Origin: Lophius americanus
Lineage: Eukaryota; Chordata; Actinopteri; Lophiiformes; Lophiidae
NCBI GenBank assembly: GCA_037951165.1
Contig: JBBDHG010000124.1
Location: 2,357,001 to 2,421,000 of the forward strand
Length of the DNA stretch: 64,000 nt
Direction of reading: 5' to 3'
The notes under the pieces are model-generated. The model was given only the letters and a program-made list of their open reading frames with translations. It did not search any database and was not told the DNA's origin. Shown piece after piece: positions 54,416 to 64,000 of this stretch. Made by a program: the position numbers and the translations under genes. Every line of letters begins with the position of its first letter. The first letter of the stretch is position 1.

Positions 54416-56390
54416 CTGACGACAGAGCAACAGAGACGAAGATGAAGAAAAATCACCAGCTTCATTCACATCGTACAATCAGATCGGATGGGCTGTTGAC
54501 CGGCTAGCTAGATTAGCTTCGACCTTACATTTAGGTTAAACTATTCAAACAATCTTAAGTACACATTCTAAAATCCAAGTTCATTTGTGGCGTGTCCTAC
54601 TCCTTCTCGCTGAGCAGCAGGTATGTGATCCGTGGAAGGTGGACCTGCATGGTCCACCTTCAAAGTAGGTCAAAGTAAATTAGCCGCTCATACATTTTGT
54701 GTAACCGCTTCTGTTGGGTGGCCCATTGGTTGAGAGGCGGGGTACGTCCTGGACTACAAACATGAGTTGAAGGATGGTGGAGAAGGGTGGCGATTTTATT
54801 GCACCTCCCTTCACGTATCGTTTTAATCTCTTCATGGACAACGGCAAAATTCCTTAAATATGGAAACGGGCCCATGTGTTCTTCCATTGTTCAAAGGGGA
54901 CCGGACAGATGACCAGACTAAAACAACCACCAGCACATCTCCAAATTGTTGGGCTGAATTTAGACTTGAGAATCAGGTCTCGCCTCTCCTTTCGAGGCTA
55001 AAAGACGACTTCCTGTTACGATCTTTACATCAGCGCCGCACGAAAGGTGATGTCTTACACTTGAATGCATCGTCACATTGGTTGGACACCGTCCGCCAAG
55101 GAACTCTGAGGTTTAACCATCCTTAACCATCGCTGTTTGTTATAAAACCCCGGTTGAACGCCTCACCTTGTTCACTCGCAGACTGAACTACCTGCCTGTA
55201 AAGGGACATATATGTGTGCGTCATCTGCGAAGCGATGATACGGAATTCTGAGTTTGTTTACGGTTAATCCAATGGTAGAATGTATGTCAAGATCAACAAG
55301 GGGTCAACGACAAAGCCTTGGGGAAAACCGCGGCTCAGGGGAAGAACTGAAGCGGTGTCGCTATAAATAGTGTGCGAGAAGGTCCTACTTACTCAGAAGG
55401 TACCTGATGCACTCCCAGTTATCAAGGTGACCCCAAAAAGTGGGTCAAATATCTCATAAATGGTCAAATGTGGTGATTTTATCATGTCAGAACTAAAACT
55501 GAGACCAAGAAGGATCACAAGGATCGGCTGGGAGTAAAAGCCTTCACTGATAAGAGGAGTCCTGTCCCTCTTATTTATAAAGTTATTCCGGATTTCCTTC
55601 CTCCACATCCCTCGAACTAAATCACTCGAAAATCGGGGGGGGGGGGGGTATTGGATCTGCACCCAGCACTTATTCCTACTCTCCGTCTCTGTAGCAGCTT
55701 TGGATTGAGGTCCGTTTGTAGCCGAGTTCAGATCAGAGGGAGCAGCGAACTGAATTTACCTTTTTTCTAAGTTCAGTAACTCACTTACCCAAATCCCAAA
55801 GAGCTGGTGTCGCTGAATATATTCAAAGTATGAATAGTATAGTATATTATAGTAATAGTAAAGTATGAATATATTCAAAGTAAAAAAAAAAAAGGACTTG
55901 GAAGTGCAAAGATCTGGCTTTGGATGTTTTTCCGACTGATATCGGAATTTTTGTCCAATATGGATCGGTTTCATTTTGATTGATAATGTCTCTTTTAATG
56001 TATTTCTTACGTAAACTGTTACTCGTACGTGTGTTTGCTTTACAACGGATCCCCTAAACACGACGGGATTTTCCTGGTAAAATGAAGGGTTGGATAAGAA
56101 AAACTATAAAACCAAACAAGACATGTGAACTCTGGAACGAAAAGGCCCCGGATGGATTTGGACCTCTCAACCATTGACCCGATTTGGTCCAGGTTTTGTG
56201 CGAATGAATCGAGTCAAGGAGGTCTACCGTGTCTTTATCGGGTTTTACTCTCATAGTTCATATTTTACTCAGTGGGCCGACCTTTGTTTTTTGAAAAACT
56301 CACGAGTTCAATCAGGGGGATTGCTTGTACAACGCAGGGGATTGGGGATTTGTCAGGTGTAGACCCTTGCTTTAAGGGTCAACAGCATAG
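54416..56390. other. slc43a1 upstream intron, left part
   Basis: No coding exon recognised. 55203-55370 is a dispersed repeat (copy 2 of the 53681 element, continuing GTCAAGATCAACAAGGGGTC and AAGCCTTGGGGAAAACCGCG). Poly-G at about 55637-55648. Confidence 0.5.
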
Positions 56391-56391
56391 G

Positions 56392-56493
56392 TAACCCTAA
56401 CCCTAACCTTAACCCCCTAGTCCCTAACCCCCTAGTCCCTAACCCTAACCCTAAACCCTAATCCCTAACCCCCTAACCCTAACCCTAACCCTT
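56392..56493. repeat. Interstitial telomere-like CCCTAA array
   Basis: Roughly 100 bp of CCCTAAC units, some expanded to CCCCCTAGTCCCTAAC. Confidence 0.92.
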
Positions 56494-57289
56494 CCTACAC
56501 CTCATTCTAAGAACAACCCAACTAGACTACGGACCTGCAGGCTGGTCTACTGCATCCAAAGAAGAGCTGAGTAAGAACCGGCCCGGTCTCAAGGGAACCC
56601 CCTTCACTGCTCAGTGAGAACCGGTGTAGAGGGGATACATGCCGGACCGCCCTGGCTGAAGGTGGAGCTGAAGGTGGAGTTATATTCAGAGCGAACACGC
56701 ACAAAGTATCGACATAACTTTTACCGCAGACGCACCATCAAAAGGGGGGTTTCTATTTGTTGGTCCAATTAACCTCCTACCGATCAACCAAGAAAATGAT
56801 GGAGACCCTGACGGTGATCCGGATCTTTAATGGTCTGCACCTGACCATCGGGCGGCCGGAGGATTCCTTCGGTCCAGACTCGGAGTGGAACTCTAAGAAC
56901 TTGAGCAATCCGGGGCAGCCGGCCAACCCAAGAGGACAGGAAAGCATTTCAGCATGATGTGCATCAGCTGAGCGGACCTGGGTCCACGGAGAATTCATGG
57001 GAGGTCCGCAGAGGGAATACCAGGAAGAACACCGCTCCTCGTGGAAAAGTAAACTGAACTGCGTCGACTCGTTATTTAAGTAACCCCGGGCCTGAAAATG
57101 ATTCACGGAAACCAAGAACTTTTTTTTTTACCTGGCTATATTATTGTCATGGCTACCAGAACAAAACTCTGGCAGGATGTGGAATTGTGGGAAATCGCAC
57201 GACAGGAACGTCATGAAGCGTCTCAGTCCTCCAAAGACCGGGGCGCAAAGGCAAACTAAGTCGTCAAGTTCTTAGTTCCGCTTTTGTCC

Positions 57290-57540
57290 GCCATGACCCG
57301 AGAGGTTCAGGTACCAAAGGAGGTCCGCTCGGGATCGTCGCCCCCTTTGTAAAGTCCAAGCTTCCGATTCCTCACAGAAGACGAGATGTTTTTTTCCTGA
57401 TCCTTGACGGGACCCATCTCACCCTCGACATGCTGGAGAGGAAGCAAAAAAAAAAAAAGAAGCCCCAGATCTTCGTGATCCACCTCTATGCTTCGCTGTA
57501 GGTCCAATCTTCCGCTCATCAAAACTAGAATTTGTGCTGA
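57290..57540 (-). mobile_element. Tc1-like fragment
   Basis: GGAGGTCCGCTCGGGATCGT, AAGCCCCAGATCTTCGTGAT and CCACCTCTATGCTTCGCTGT resemble antisense Tc1 transposase text (GGTCTGCTCTGGATCATTGT; CAGCCCCAGACCATCA; CCACCATGCTTGACTGT). Decayed. A related piece lies at 63420-63545. Confidence 0.5.
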
Positions 57541-57754
57541 ATGTGGGAAAAAACAATCCTGTTCCTGGTTTGTTTATTTGGAACAACGGAATTAATCGTA
57601 TGTTTGTCCCGTAAACGTCGGACAGGATGGAGGATGAATCATTTTGCGTCTAACTCTATTAATGCCACGGACGGACGAAACCAAAGAGGGAGACTTTGAC
57701 CCCAGTTGACCTTCTGCTGTATTTGGAGCGATCAGGTGTCATGCATGGATTTAA

Positions 57755-58384
57755 CCCACACGCACACACACACACATGAAGCACACACAAACACAGACAC
57801 ACACCTACACGCCCACACGAACAAACACGCGCAAGCACACAAATACATGCACACACACAAGCACATTCACAAACACACACACACACACACACAGACACAT
57901 ACACACCGACACAAGCACACGCACAGACATACACAGACACACAAATACACACATACAAACAGACATACACAGACACAGACCTACACGCCCACACGAACAA
58001 ACGCGCGCAAGCACACAAATACATGCACACACACAAGCACACACACACACATTCACAAACACACACACAGATATACACAGACACACACATACACACATAC
58101 AAACAGACATACACAGACACAGACACACATGCATACATACTCACACGCTCACACAGACTCACACACATACAGACACGCTCACACAGACACACACTTACAC
58201 CAGACACACACTTACACTCAAACACACACACACTCACACACATTCACACACACTCACACATAGACACGCTCATGCAGACACACATACACAGACTCACACA
58301 CACAAATACTTACACTCACACACATTCACACACACATACACACACACAGACATGCCCACCAATACTCACACACATAGACACACA

Positions 58385-58422
<38 letters not shown>

Positions 58423-58612
58423 CTCACACTCACACACACACACACAAACACACACACTCACACCCACTCACACAGACATACACGCACACACTCACCCACA
58501 CTCACAGGCAGACACACACCTACACACTCACACACACACACTCAAACACTCACAGACACACACACATTCACAGACATACACGTACACACACACACTCACA
58601 CACACAGCTCTC
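57755..58612. repeat. CA-rich array (cryptic minisatellite)
   Basis: About 860 bp of CACA text interspersed with TACA, GACA, TTCA and GCAC words. A block at about 57800-57870 recurs at 57980-58050 (CCTACACGCCCACACGAACA), so part is a roughly 180-bp duplication. Open frames of THTHTH/VCVCVC type are artefacts. Confidence 0.93.
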
Positions 58613-59164
58613 AGCAGCTATAAGTGTGTGTGTATTTGAGTGCGTCTGTGGACGGTCACATGTTTGTTCTCTGGAGGAGCTGCTGGTCTGCAGACGTCAC
58701 CCGGAGTGTGTGTGATTATATTTGTGTCCAGACTCACAGCTCCTCCGTCCAGCACAGACGCGGTCTGTGATCTTTGAGTGCAGAAGATCCACCGAGCATC
58801 CGAAGAACCCGGTCTCATAAAATAAATACATATATAGAGAAAAATAAAACTCCTGAACTGGAAAAGATTCCTCCATTAAATTCTGACCAATGCGCTTCAG
58901 ACGTTTCATTCTATTCAGCGGTCATCGTTCAGCGCCGGTCGCTAAGACGAAGGTTTTGGAAGGATTTAAAAACGCCGTGTCCGTGGCGCTCTTTAACGCG
59001 TGACCACGGTGTGACGTCATCGCTCCAACCAGATTGTTCTTTCATTTTATTTTTAGTTTAAACGCACCTCTAGGTTATTCCGAAAACTACATCTGCGTTA
59101 AATTTCACGCCTCTTCGTTTCTGGGTTTATGCTCCAGAAAACTTCGTCCGAGACGAAACCCACT

Positions 59165-59990
59165 CACTGACAGTGGTAGAAAGTAACTAAGTATATTTAC
59201 TCAAGTACTGTACTCAAGTACAACGTCGACATACTTCTACTTTAATTGGGTATTTCCGTTTTTAATTAATTTTAAATATTTATACTTGCGACTCCATTTC
59301 TCTGACAGTTGTAGTTACTAGTTACTTTTTTGGATTACAGTTCCATGTACTTCACATACACTCCTACTGCTTTAGATAAATATACATTTTTAAGGAATAT
59401 ACTTGAGTCAAAGTAATAATACACCACTGGTAGAAATCCTGCATTCACAGCATTATTTCGGTGAAAGTACTCAAGTACTTCCAGTGAAATGTAACTAAAG
59501 TAAGTAAAAAAAACCTCATGTTTTATTATTGCATTTGCAGTAATATTCCGGCTGTATTTATATTTTTGGTTCCATGTCGCCGCTTTAGCTATTAAAGATT
59601 GAGGTAATCTAACTACTTTATGTTGTAAAGATTGTAATCGGGGAAGTAACTAGTTACTACAGCAGTCAGAAAAAATGTAATTAGTATAATATATTTCTCT
59701 CTGAGATGTAGTGGGGTAGAAGTATGTAGTAGCACAAAGTGAAAAACTCAAATAAAGTATAAGTACTGTAACAGTATACTTAAGTGCAGTACTTGAGTAA
59801 ATGTACTTAGTTACTTTACACCCCTACCTGATTATCCGGGGAAAGTCTCAAATATAACAGGAACCATTTTAACGTACTTTCACTTTGATGGTTTTAGTAC
59901 ATGTTGTCTATAGTATACGATGAGTATTTTCACGCTGTGGTATAAGTACTTGTACTCAGCTGGAGTATCTGAGTACTTCATCCATTACCG
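59165..59990. mobile_element. 'ACTCAAGTAC' fish repeat, near full
   Basis: Begins GACAGTGGTAGAAAGTAACT, AAGTATATTTACTCAAGTAC and shows repeated CTCAAGTAC/GTACTTGAGTA words in both orientations through GGAGTATCTGAGTACTTCAT. It matches a common non-autonomous DNA repeat. The partner copy is 20727-21195. Confidence 0.75.
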
Positions 59991-60304
59991 CTCACACACT
60001 GAGCGTAGATTCAAGCTAACACAAAAAAAAACGAAAGAATAAAAGTTACTTTATAGCAAAAGGCACCGCTTCAGTTGGAATCATATATTTTTGCTTAAAA
60101 GCCACGTATGGACAGACCATAATATCACCAACACAACCACGGACGACCTTTGACCCCTCAGACAGCATGATTCCATGAGGCACGTTACTGTGAGTAGAGT
60201 GGCGTTACATCCGCTGGGAAATGGATGTAGTCTTGACCCGGAGAAGAGGCCCAGCCTTGGCGGAGTGATTTGACCCATGACCTCGGCTGATGAGTCACCA
60301 CAGG

Positions 60305-60655
60305 TGATTTTGATCTCTTTCATCTCCATCCACCCTAACCTCTAACCTCTAATGATATCAGTGCTGCCTGCTTTAAACAATCCTCTCAAGGATTTTGATC
60401 TCTTTGATCTCCATCCATTATTACCTCCCTTGATCTCAGTGCTGCTTGCTTTAAACGTACTGTCAAAGGCTTTGATGTCTTTGATCTCCATCCATTATAA
60501 CCCCTATTTATCTCATTGCTGCCTGATTTAAACTTACCGTCAAGGGCTTTGATCTATTTGATCTTTGTCCATTATAACCTCTCTTGGTCTCAGTGCTACC
60601 TGCTTTCAACTCCCTGTCAAGGGCTTTGATCTCTTTAAAACTCCATTGGTTCCAG
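60305..60655. repeat. ~77-85-bp tandem repeat, about five copies
   Basis: Units marked TTTGATCTCCATCCATTA at 60321, 60406, 60483 and 60560 and a degenerate one near 60638, each with CAGTGCTGCCTGCTTTAAAC downstream. Confidence 0.88.
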
Positions 60656-61274
60656 GATATACATACAGGTGCAGGTGGATCTATAGGATTGTGGTCAAAT
60701 ACCTGCTCAGGGTACTAAATCTCTAAATCTCTGTGGGTTTGGCATGAATCACTCCCGGTTAGGGTCGGGGTCTCCCAGGGGGACGCGTTGATAGATATAT
60801 GGAAACCTTCACCAGAAGAAGTCAGAAATCCGTTTTGACATTAAAGATGCAGTTTCATTGATTGATTCAAACTGTACAGGTCGACGAGGGCCTTACGGAA
60901 GACTTTTGCCCTTCTGTGATAAAAACCTGCAACACAAACATGTCCGACGGCGCCGCGCAACCGACGCTAAACTTTGGAACGCGTTTGAATTCTGCAAGAA
61001 AGAAGGAAAAATGGACAAATATTTGTCTATTTGAATGTTTTGTTTGAGCAGCGACGAAGGTCCGGCCATACTGCGTCGGCACGTAGGACGCTGGAGTGGG
61101 ACGTACGCGGGTCGGCGCCGAATCTGTGGATGCTAATACAGCCACAGCTAGCGCGACGGCTAGACGGCTAACTAGTTGGTTGTCACATGGGTCACAGCAC
61201 ACAAGTCATAAATCAACAACACGGAGAAACGCCGCCGACCTTCCTGGACCCGAGTCCACATTTCAGATTGCGAT

Positions 61275-61455
61275 TGTGTCGTCCGGGCTCAAGAGGAAAA
61301 AGAACCACGACGCTGTTGCCAACAATCTGGATGTGTTGAGAGAGGACATGCAGTTGGTTGGTGTAACAGAGGACGATGTAGAAGACGGGTCAAGATGGAA
61401 ACAGTTGATGTGGCCCAACCCTTTTAGGGCACAGCCGAAAGCAGGAGAAGTTACC
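61275..61455 (+). pseudogene. LINE reverse-transcriptase C-terminal remnant and 3' tail
   Basis: Within an open frame from 61096, LDVLREDMQLVGVTEDDVED, then GSRWKQLMW, resembles the conserved end of RTE/L2-like LINE ORFs (VREDM..VGV.EEDAEDR.RWK..I). It is followed by CCCTTTTAGGGCACAGCCGA, the tail seen in many fish copies. The upstream frame is not recognisable and the tail is GC-altered. Confidence 0.65.
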
Positions 61456-62028
61456 AGAACAAAGTTTAGGAGCCAGTATCCGCGAGGGTATGGGGGGTTG
61501 TCAGTGCCCATGGGTAACCCTCACACTCCATCGGTCCTGAAGGGTACCCGCAGGTTTCCTCAAACATCTGCTGCCATCCACACATCGTCTTTTTCACGTT
61601 TATTTCAAACGCGGGTTTCTTGCTTATTCCAGTGAGACGATGAAGTGACATTCTGTCACCTTCCAACCACGTGGCTCCCGAGTGGAAGAGTCCGGCACTC
61701 GACTGACCCGCTTCGCAGAACACGAAACCCTCGCCGGAATCGTGCGACGCATCCCGAAGACCCAAACGGAACAACAGACACTGTCGAAGGTCTGAAGTCG
61801 TAAACGGGCCGAAGAAGGGGACAGAGTTCTTCGGTCGGTTCCCTCGAGTCACGCTGGGAGAGAAGGTGACGTCGCCCGATGGCGTCAGAACTTTTCACAC
61901 ACGTGTTGCACGAATCAAAATCTTTCTTTTTTTTTTTTATATAGTTGCATTCTCTTTAACTTCGATGTCGCAAAAACTTTTCTGGGGGGGAATCAGGGCC
62001 CGACGGGAATGAAAGTAAAGGCACTTAC

Positions 62029-62165
62029 TTTTTTTGGAGCTGTTGTTCTTTCTTTGGCGGACTGACGTGGGTTTTTTTCCTCTCCTGTGTGGTTGCTGTG
62101 TTCACCGACGGACCACATGGACTCACTGACTCTCTCTCTCGCCCTCTCTCTCCCTCTGTACTGTA
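62029..62165 (-). other. Candidate slc43a1 5'UTR exon
   Basis: The minus strand carries a purine-rich block (GAGGGAGAGAGAGGGCGAGA) ending in a strong donor GTAAGT at 62023-62028. It lies 7.6 kb upstream of the acceptor that precedes the slc43a1 ATG. Inference from position and donor only. Confidence 0.35.
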
Positions 62166-62225
62166 TGTCTATAAATGGCGCTAGAGTCGCCCCCCCTCCC
62201 CTCCCCTCCCCTCCTTTAACACTCA
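62166..62225 (-). promoter_or_regulatory. Candidate slc43a1 promoter (GC-box run)
   Basis: Minus-strand GGGGAGGGGAGGGGAGGGG followed by GGCGACTC, an Sp1/KLF-like run, just upstream of the candidate exon. A TATAAATG lies at about 62171 but reads correctly only on plus. Confidence 0.3.
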
Positions 62226-64000
62226 AGCACACACACACACACTTTTTTTAACTTTGTTCCGCCGCGAGTCCGACCACGTGGGTCCAAAATCCACTACATC
62301 TAAGATTCCCAGACACGAGGGATACGGAAGATTCTTCGTGACTTTACTTCATGAGTATTTGGAAAAACTGAAAACGTCTCTTTTTTTTTTTGGTGGAAAC
62401 TTTAATTTGACGGTAAAAATCCAATCTTCAAGGTGTCCGAGTGCTTCAACTTTTTTTTTTTCTGTCTGAGTACCAGGTACTTGAAGGACCTGGCGCAAAC
62501 TCTTTATCGCTGTAACCTGACCTGAAGTAAACAATCCAAAGTTGTGATAGCAAACACACAAACGCCGAACAAAAAAAAAAAAAAAAAAAAACTCCCATCA
62601 TGCTCAGCTGTTGCAGCTGGCCTTTTTTTTTTTTTTTTAGACTATAGATCACAGCTTCAAGAAAAAGAGCCTCCTCTTGATGTTCACCTCCCAGGTTCTT
62701 CAGGCTGGCAGGTTGACTCTCCACAGTGTACCGGCTTTAATCCACTCGTGATGTCGCCACCTGCTGGCGGAGCCGTTTACTGTAACCGTAAAAGCTGGAA
62801 GGAACTTTGTTCCAGCCTCCAGGAACAAAGTAGACCCTTCTTTCCTGAGGAAAGATCTTAAATAGAAGCAGGTCCTCTGGATTTCAAATATATATGTCCT
62901 CGGTTCTGAAGACATGAGTTCTTAGAAAGGTTCCTTTAAAAAAAAGAAGAAGAAAGAATTTAAAAAAAAACCTATTTCTAAAAAAAATCTTAATTCATTT
63001 AATTTTATGACCTCTTGTATAATAATGACTTTATTCTCATTTAACAAAACAAAACAAACCTTGTAATCTTGTAAAAGTACAACTTTATACTTAGAATATA
63101 TACATTCTTGTTTTTAAATTGTTCGGAACAACAACTTTGGAGTTTCTCTACTTTCGAAAAAAATTCCCACTCTGCTGGGATTCCGGGAGAAAAACTTCCT
63201 TCGCTCCATCAGAAAGTTAAACTGGACATTTTGGAGCCTTGTGAAAAGTTCTGACCAGTCCCGAAAAACACCTCCTTGAAATGTTCCTAGAAGGGATTTG
63301 TACATTCGTACCTCATCATCAAAAACGGGGCTTATATTTGCGTAAATGTTCTTGAGGTCTTTGAAGATTAAAATCAGGTGACTCTAGAATGTTCCAGGAC
63401 TTCTTCTGAACACGGGCCCCGGTGGGCTTTGAGGTCTGCTCGGGATCATTATCCTTCTTGTGACGTATAACCCTGGACGTTCAAGTGTAACTACCCACAC
63501 GGATCCATCGCTATGCTTCGCCGTGGGCGGGAAGTTCTTCTCAGCGTCCGCTCCTGGACCGTGGCACTAACTGCGTTTGTTGCGTTAATACAGATGTTCT
63601 GCTGTCTACGTCTAAAACTGGGCTCAGGTTTCACCTTCACCGGGGTCCAAATTAAGGTCAGCGTCGGCGCCGGTTCTTTCACCGGCGCCATCACGTGGCA
63701 GGTTCAGTCGCGCGGCGGCAACAAGCATCTGTCAATCGACTTGACATGAGGTCATCAAGGTTTGCGGTTCTGTTGGACGGCGTATCGGGTCACGGTGAAG
63801 AGAAAATGAACCCAGGTTTCAAGAGTAGAGTCTTAATATTAAAAGAAAAGGTTGTGAACATACGATAAAAAGTTAGTTTTATGATAAAAGAATAAGAATT
63901 AAGAAGTTTTTTCTTTCGTTTTTTTTTTTTTATATTTTAGGTTCGGCATTAAGACGATTTGACAAATGAGGTAAAATAGAATTACAGCAGAAATATCAGA
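62226..64000. other. Right edge, no gene recognised
   Basis: Poly-A/poly-T runs (62566-62590, 62622-62638), a short GGAACAAAGT/ACTTTGTTCC inverted motif at about 62800-62830, and a decayed Tc1-like piece at 63420-63545 (GGTCTGCTCGGGATCATTAT; GGATCCATCGCTATGCTTCG). Otherwise unassigned. Confidence 0.5.

Noticed and set aside
57659..58715. Frames of 185-287 codons (THTHTH / VCVCVC)
   Set aside because: Translation of the CA-rich array.
61096..61635. 179-codon plus frame as a host gene
   Set aside because: Its only recognisable part is the LINE reverse-transcriptase end; the rest has no support.

Overview
This is genomic DNA from a ray-finned (teleost) fish. The genes are split into many short exons with GT/AG introns, the two proteins are vertebrate orthologues, and the non-coding DNA is full of typical fish repeats: Tc1/mariner antisense transposase remnants, Rex1-like and RTE-like LINE tails, hAT/BED-finger fragments, 'ACTCAAGTAC' elements, long CA/GT/GA microsatellites and several minisatellites. 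It contains no prokaryotic features.

Two protein-coding genes are supported, both on the minus strand. (1) zdhhc5 (palmitoyl-acyltransferase, DHHC family) has ten coding exons between 12175 (ATG) and 1340. They give 745 complete codons. The C-terminal exon(s) lie beyond the left edge. (2) slc43a1 (LAT3, facilitative large neutral amino-acid transporter) has fourteen coding exons from 54410 (ATG) to 32550 (TAA). All splice phases agree and give a complete 565-residue protein. In mammals both genes map to the same neighbourhood (human 11q12 around SLC43A1/CLP1/ZDHHC5), so their adjacency here supports both identities. Candidate non-coding first exons and promoters are proposed for zdhhc5 (about 23.6-24.07 kb) and slc43a1 (about 62.03-62.19 kb). 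These are inference only.

Layout: 1-12.2 kb is zdhhc5, with a polypyrimidine block in its last visible intron and a Tc1 copy in intron 1. 12.2-32.5 kb is a repeat-rich spacer or upstream region holding a long inverted-repeat element, BED-finger hAT remnants, an AT-rich island at 24.1-25.2 kb, Tc1/mariner copies, and a Rex1-like tail with an ATGG microsatellite. 32.5-54.4 kb is slc43a1. Its introns carry an exact 88-bp minisatellite, a 48-49-bp minisatellite, a 1.9-kb GATAA/GATGA array, and CA/GT tracts lying directly against splice sites. 54.4-64 kb is upstream sequence with an interstitial CCCTAA array, a CA-rich array, Tc1 fragments, an 'ACTCAAGTAC' element and a LINE 3' tail.

I see no gene cluster or novel enzymatic system. 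The most interesting material is the tandem-repeat architecture inside slc43a1 (GATA-motif array, 88-bp higher-order array, microsatellite-filled intron 11), a polyhistidine tract in zdhhc5, an unclassified long inverted-repeat element, and a CRE/CCAAT promoter-like block upstream of zdhhc5. All gene models were spliced by eye from the sequence and remembered family sequences; no alignments were run.
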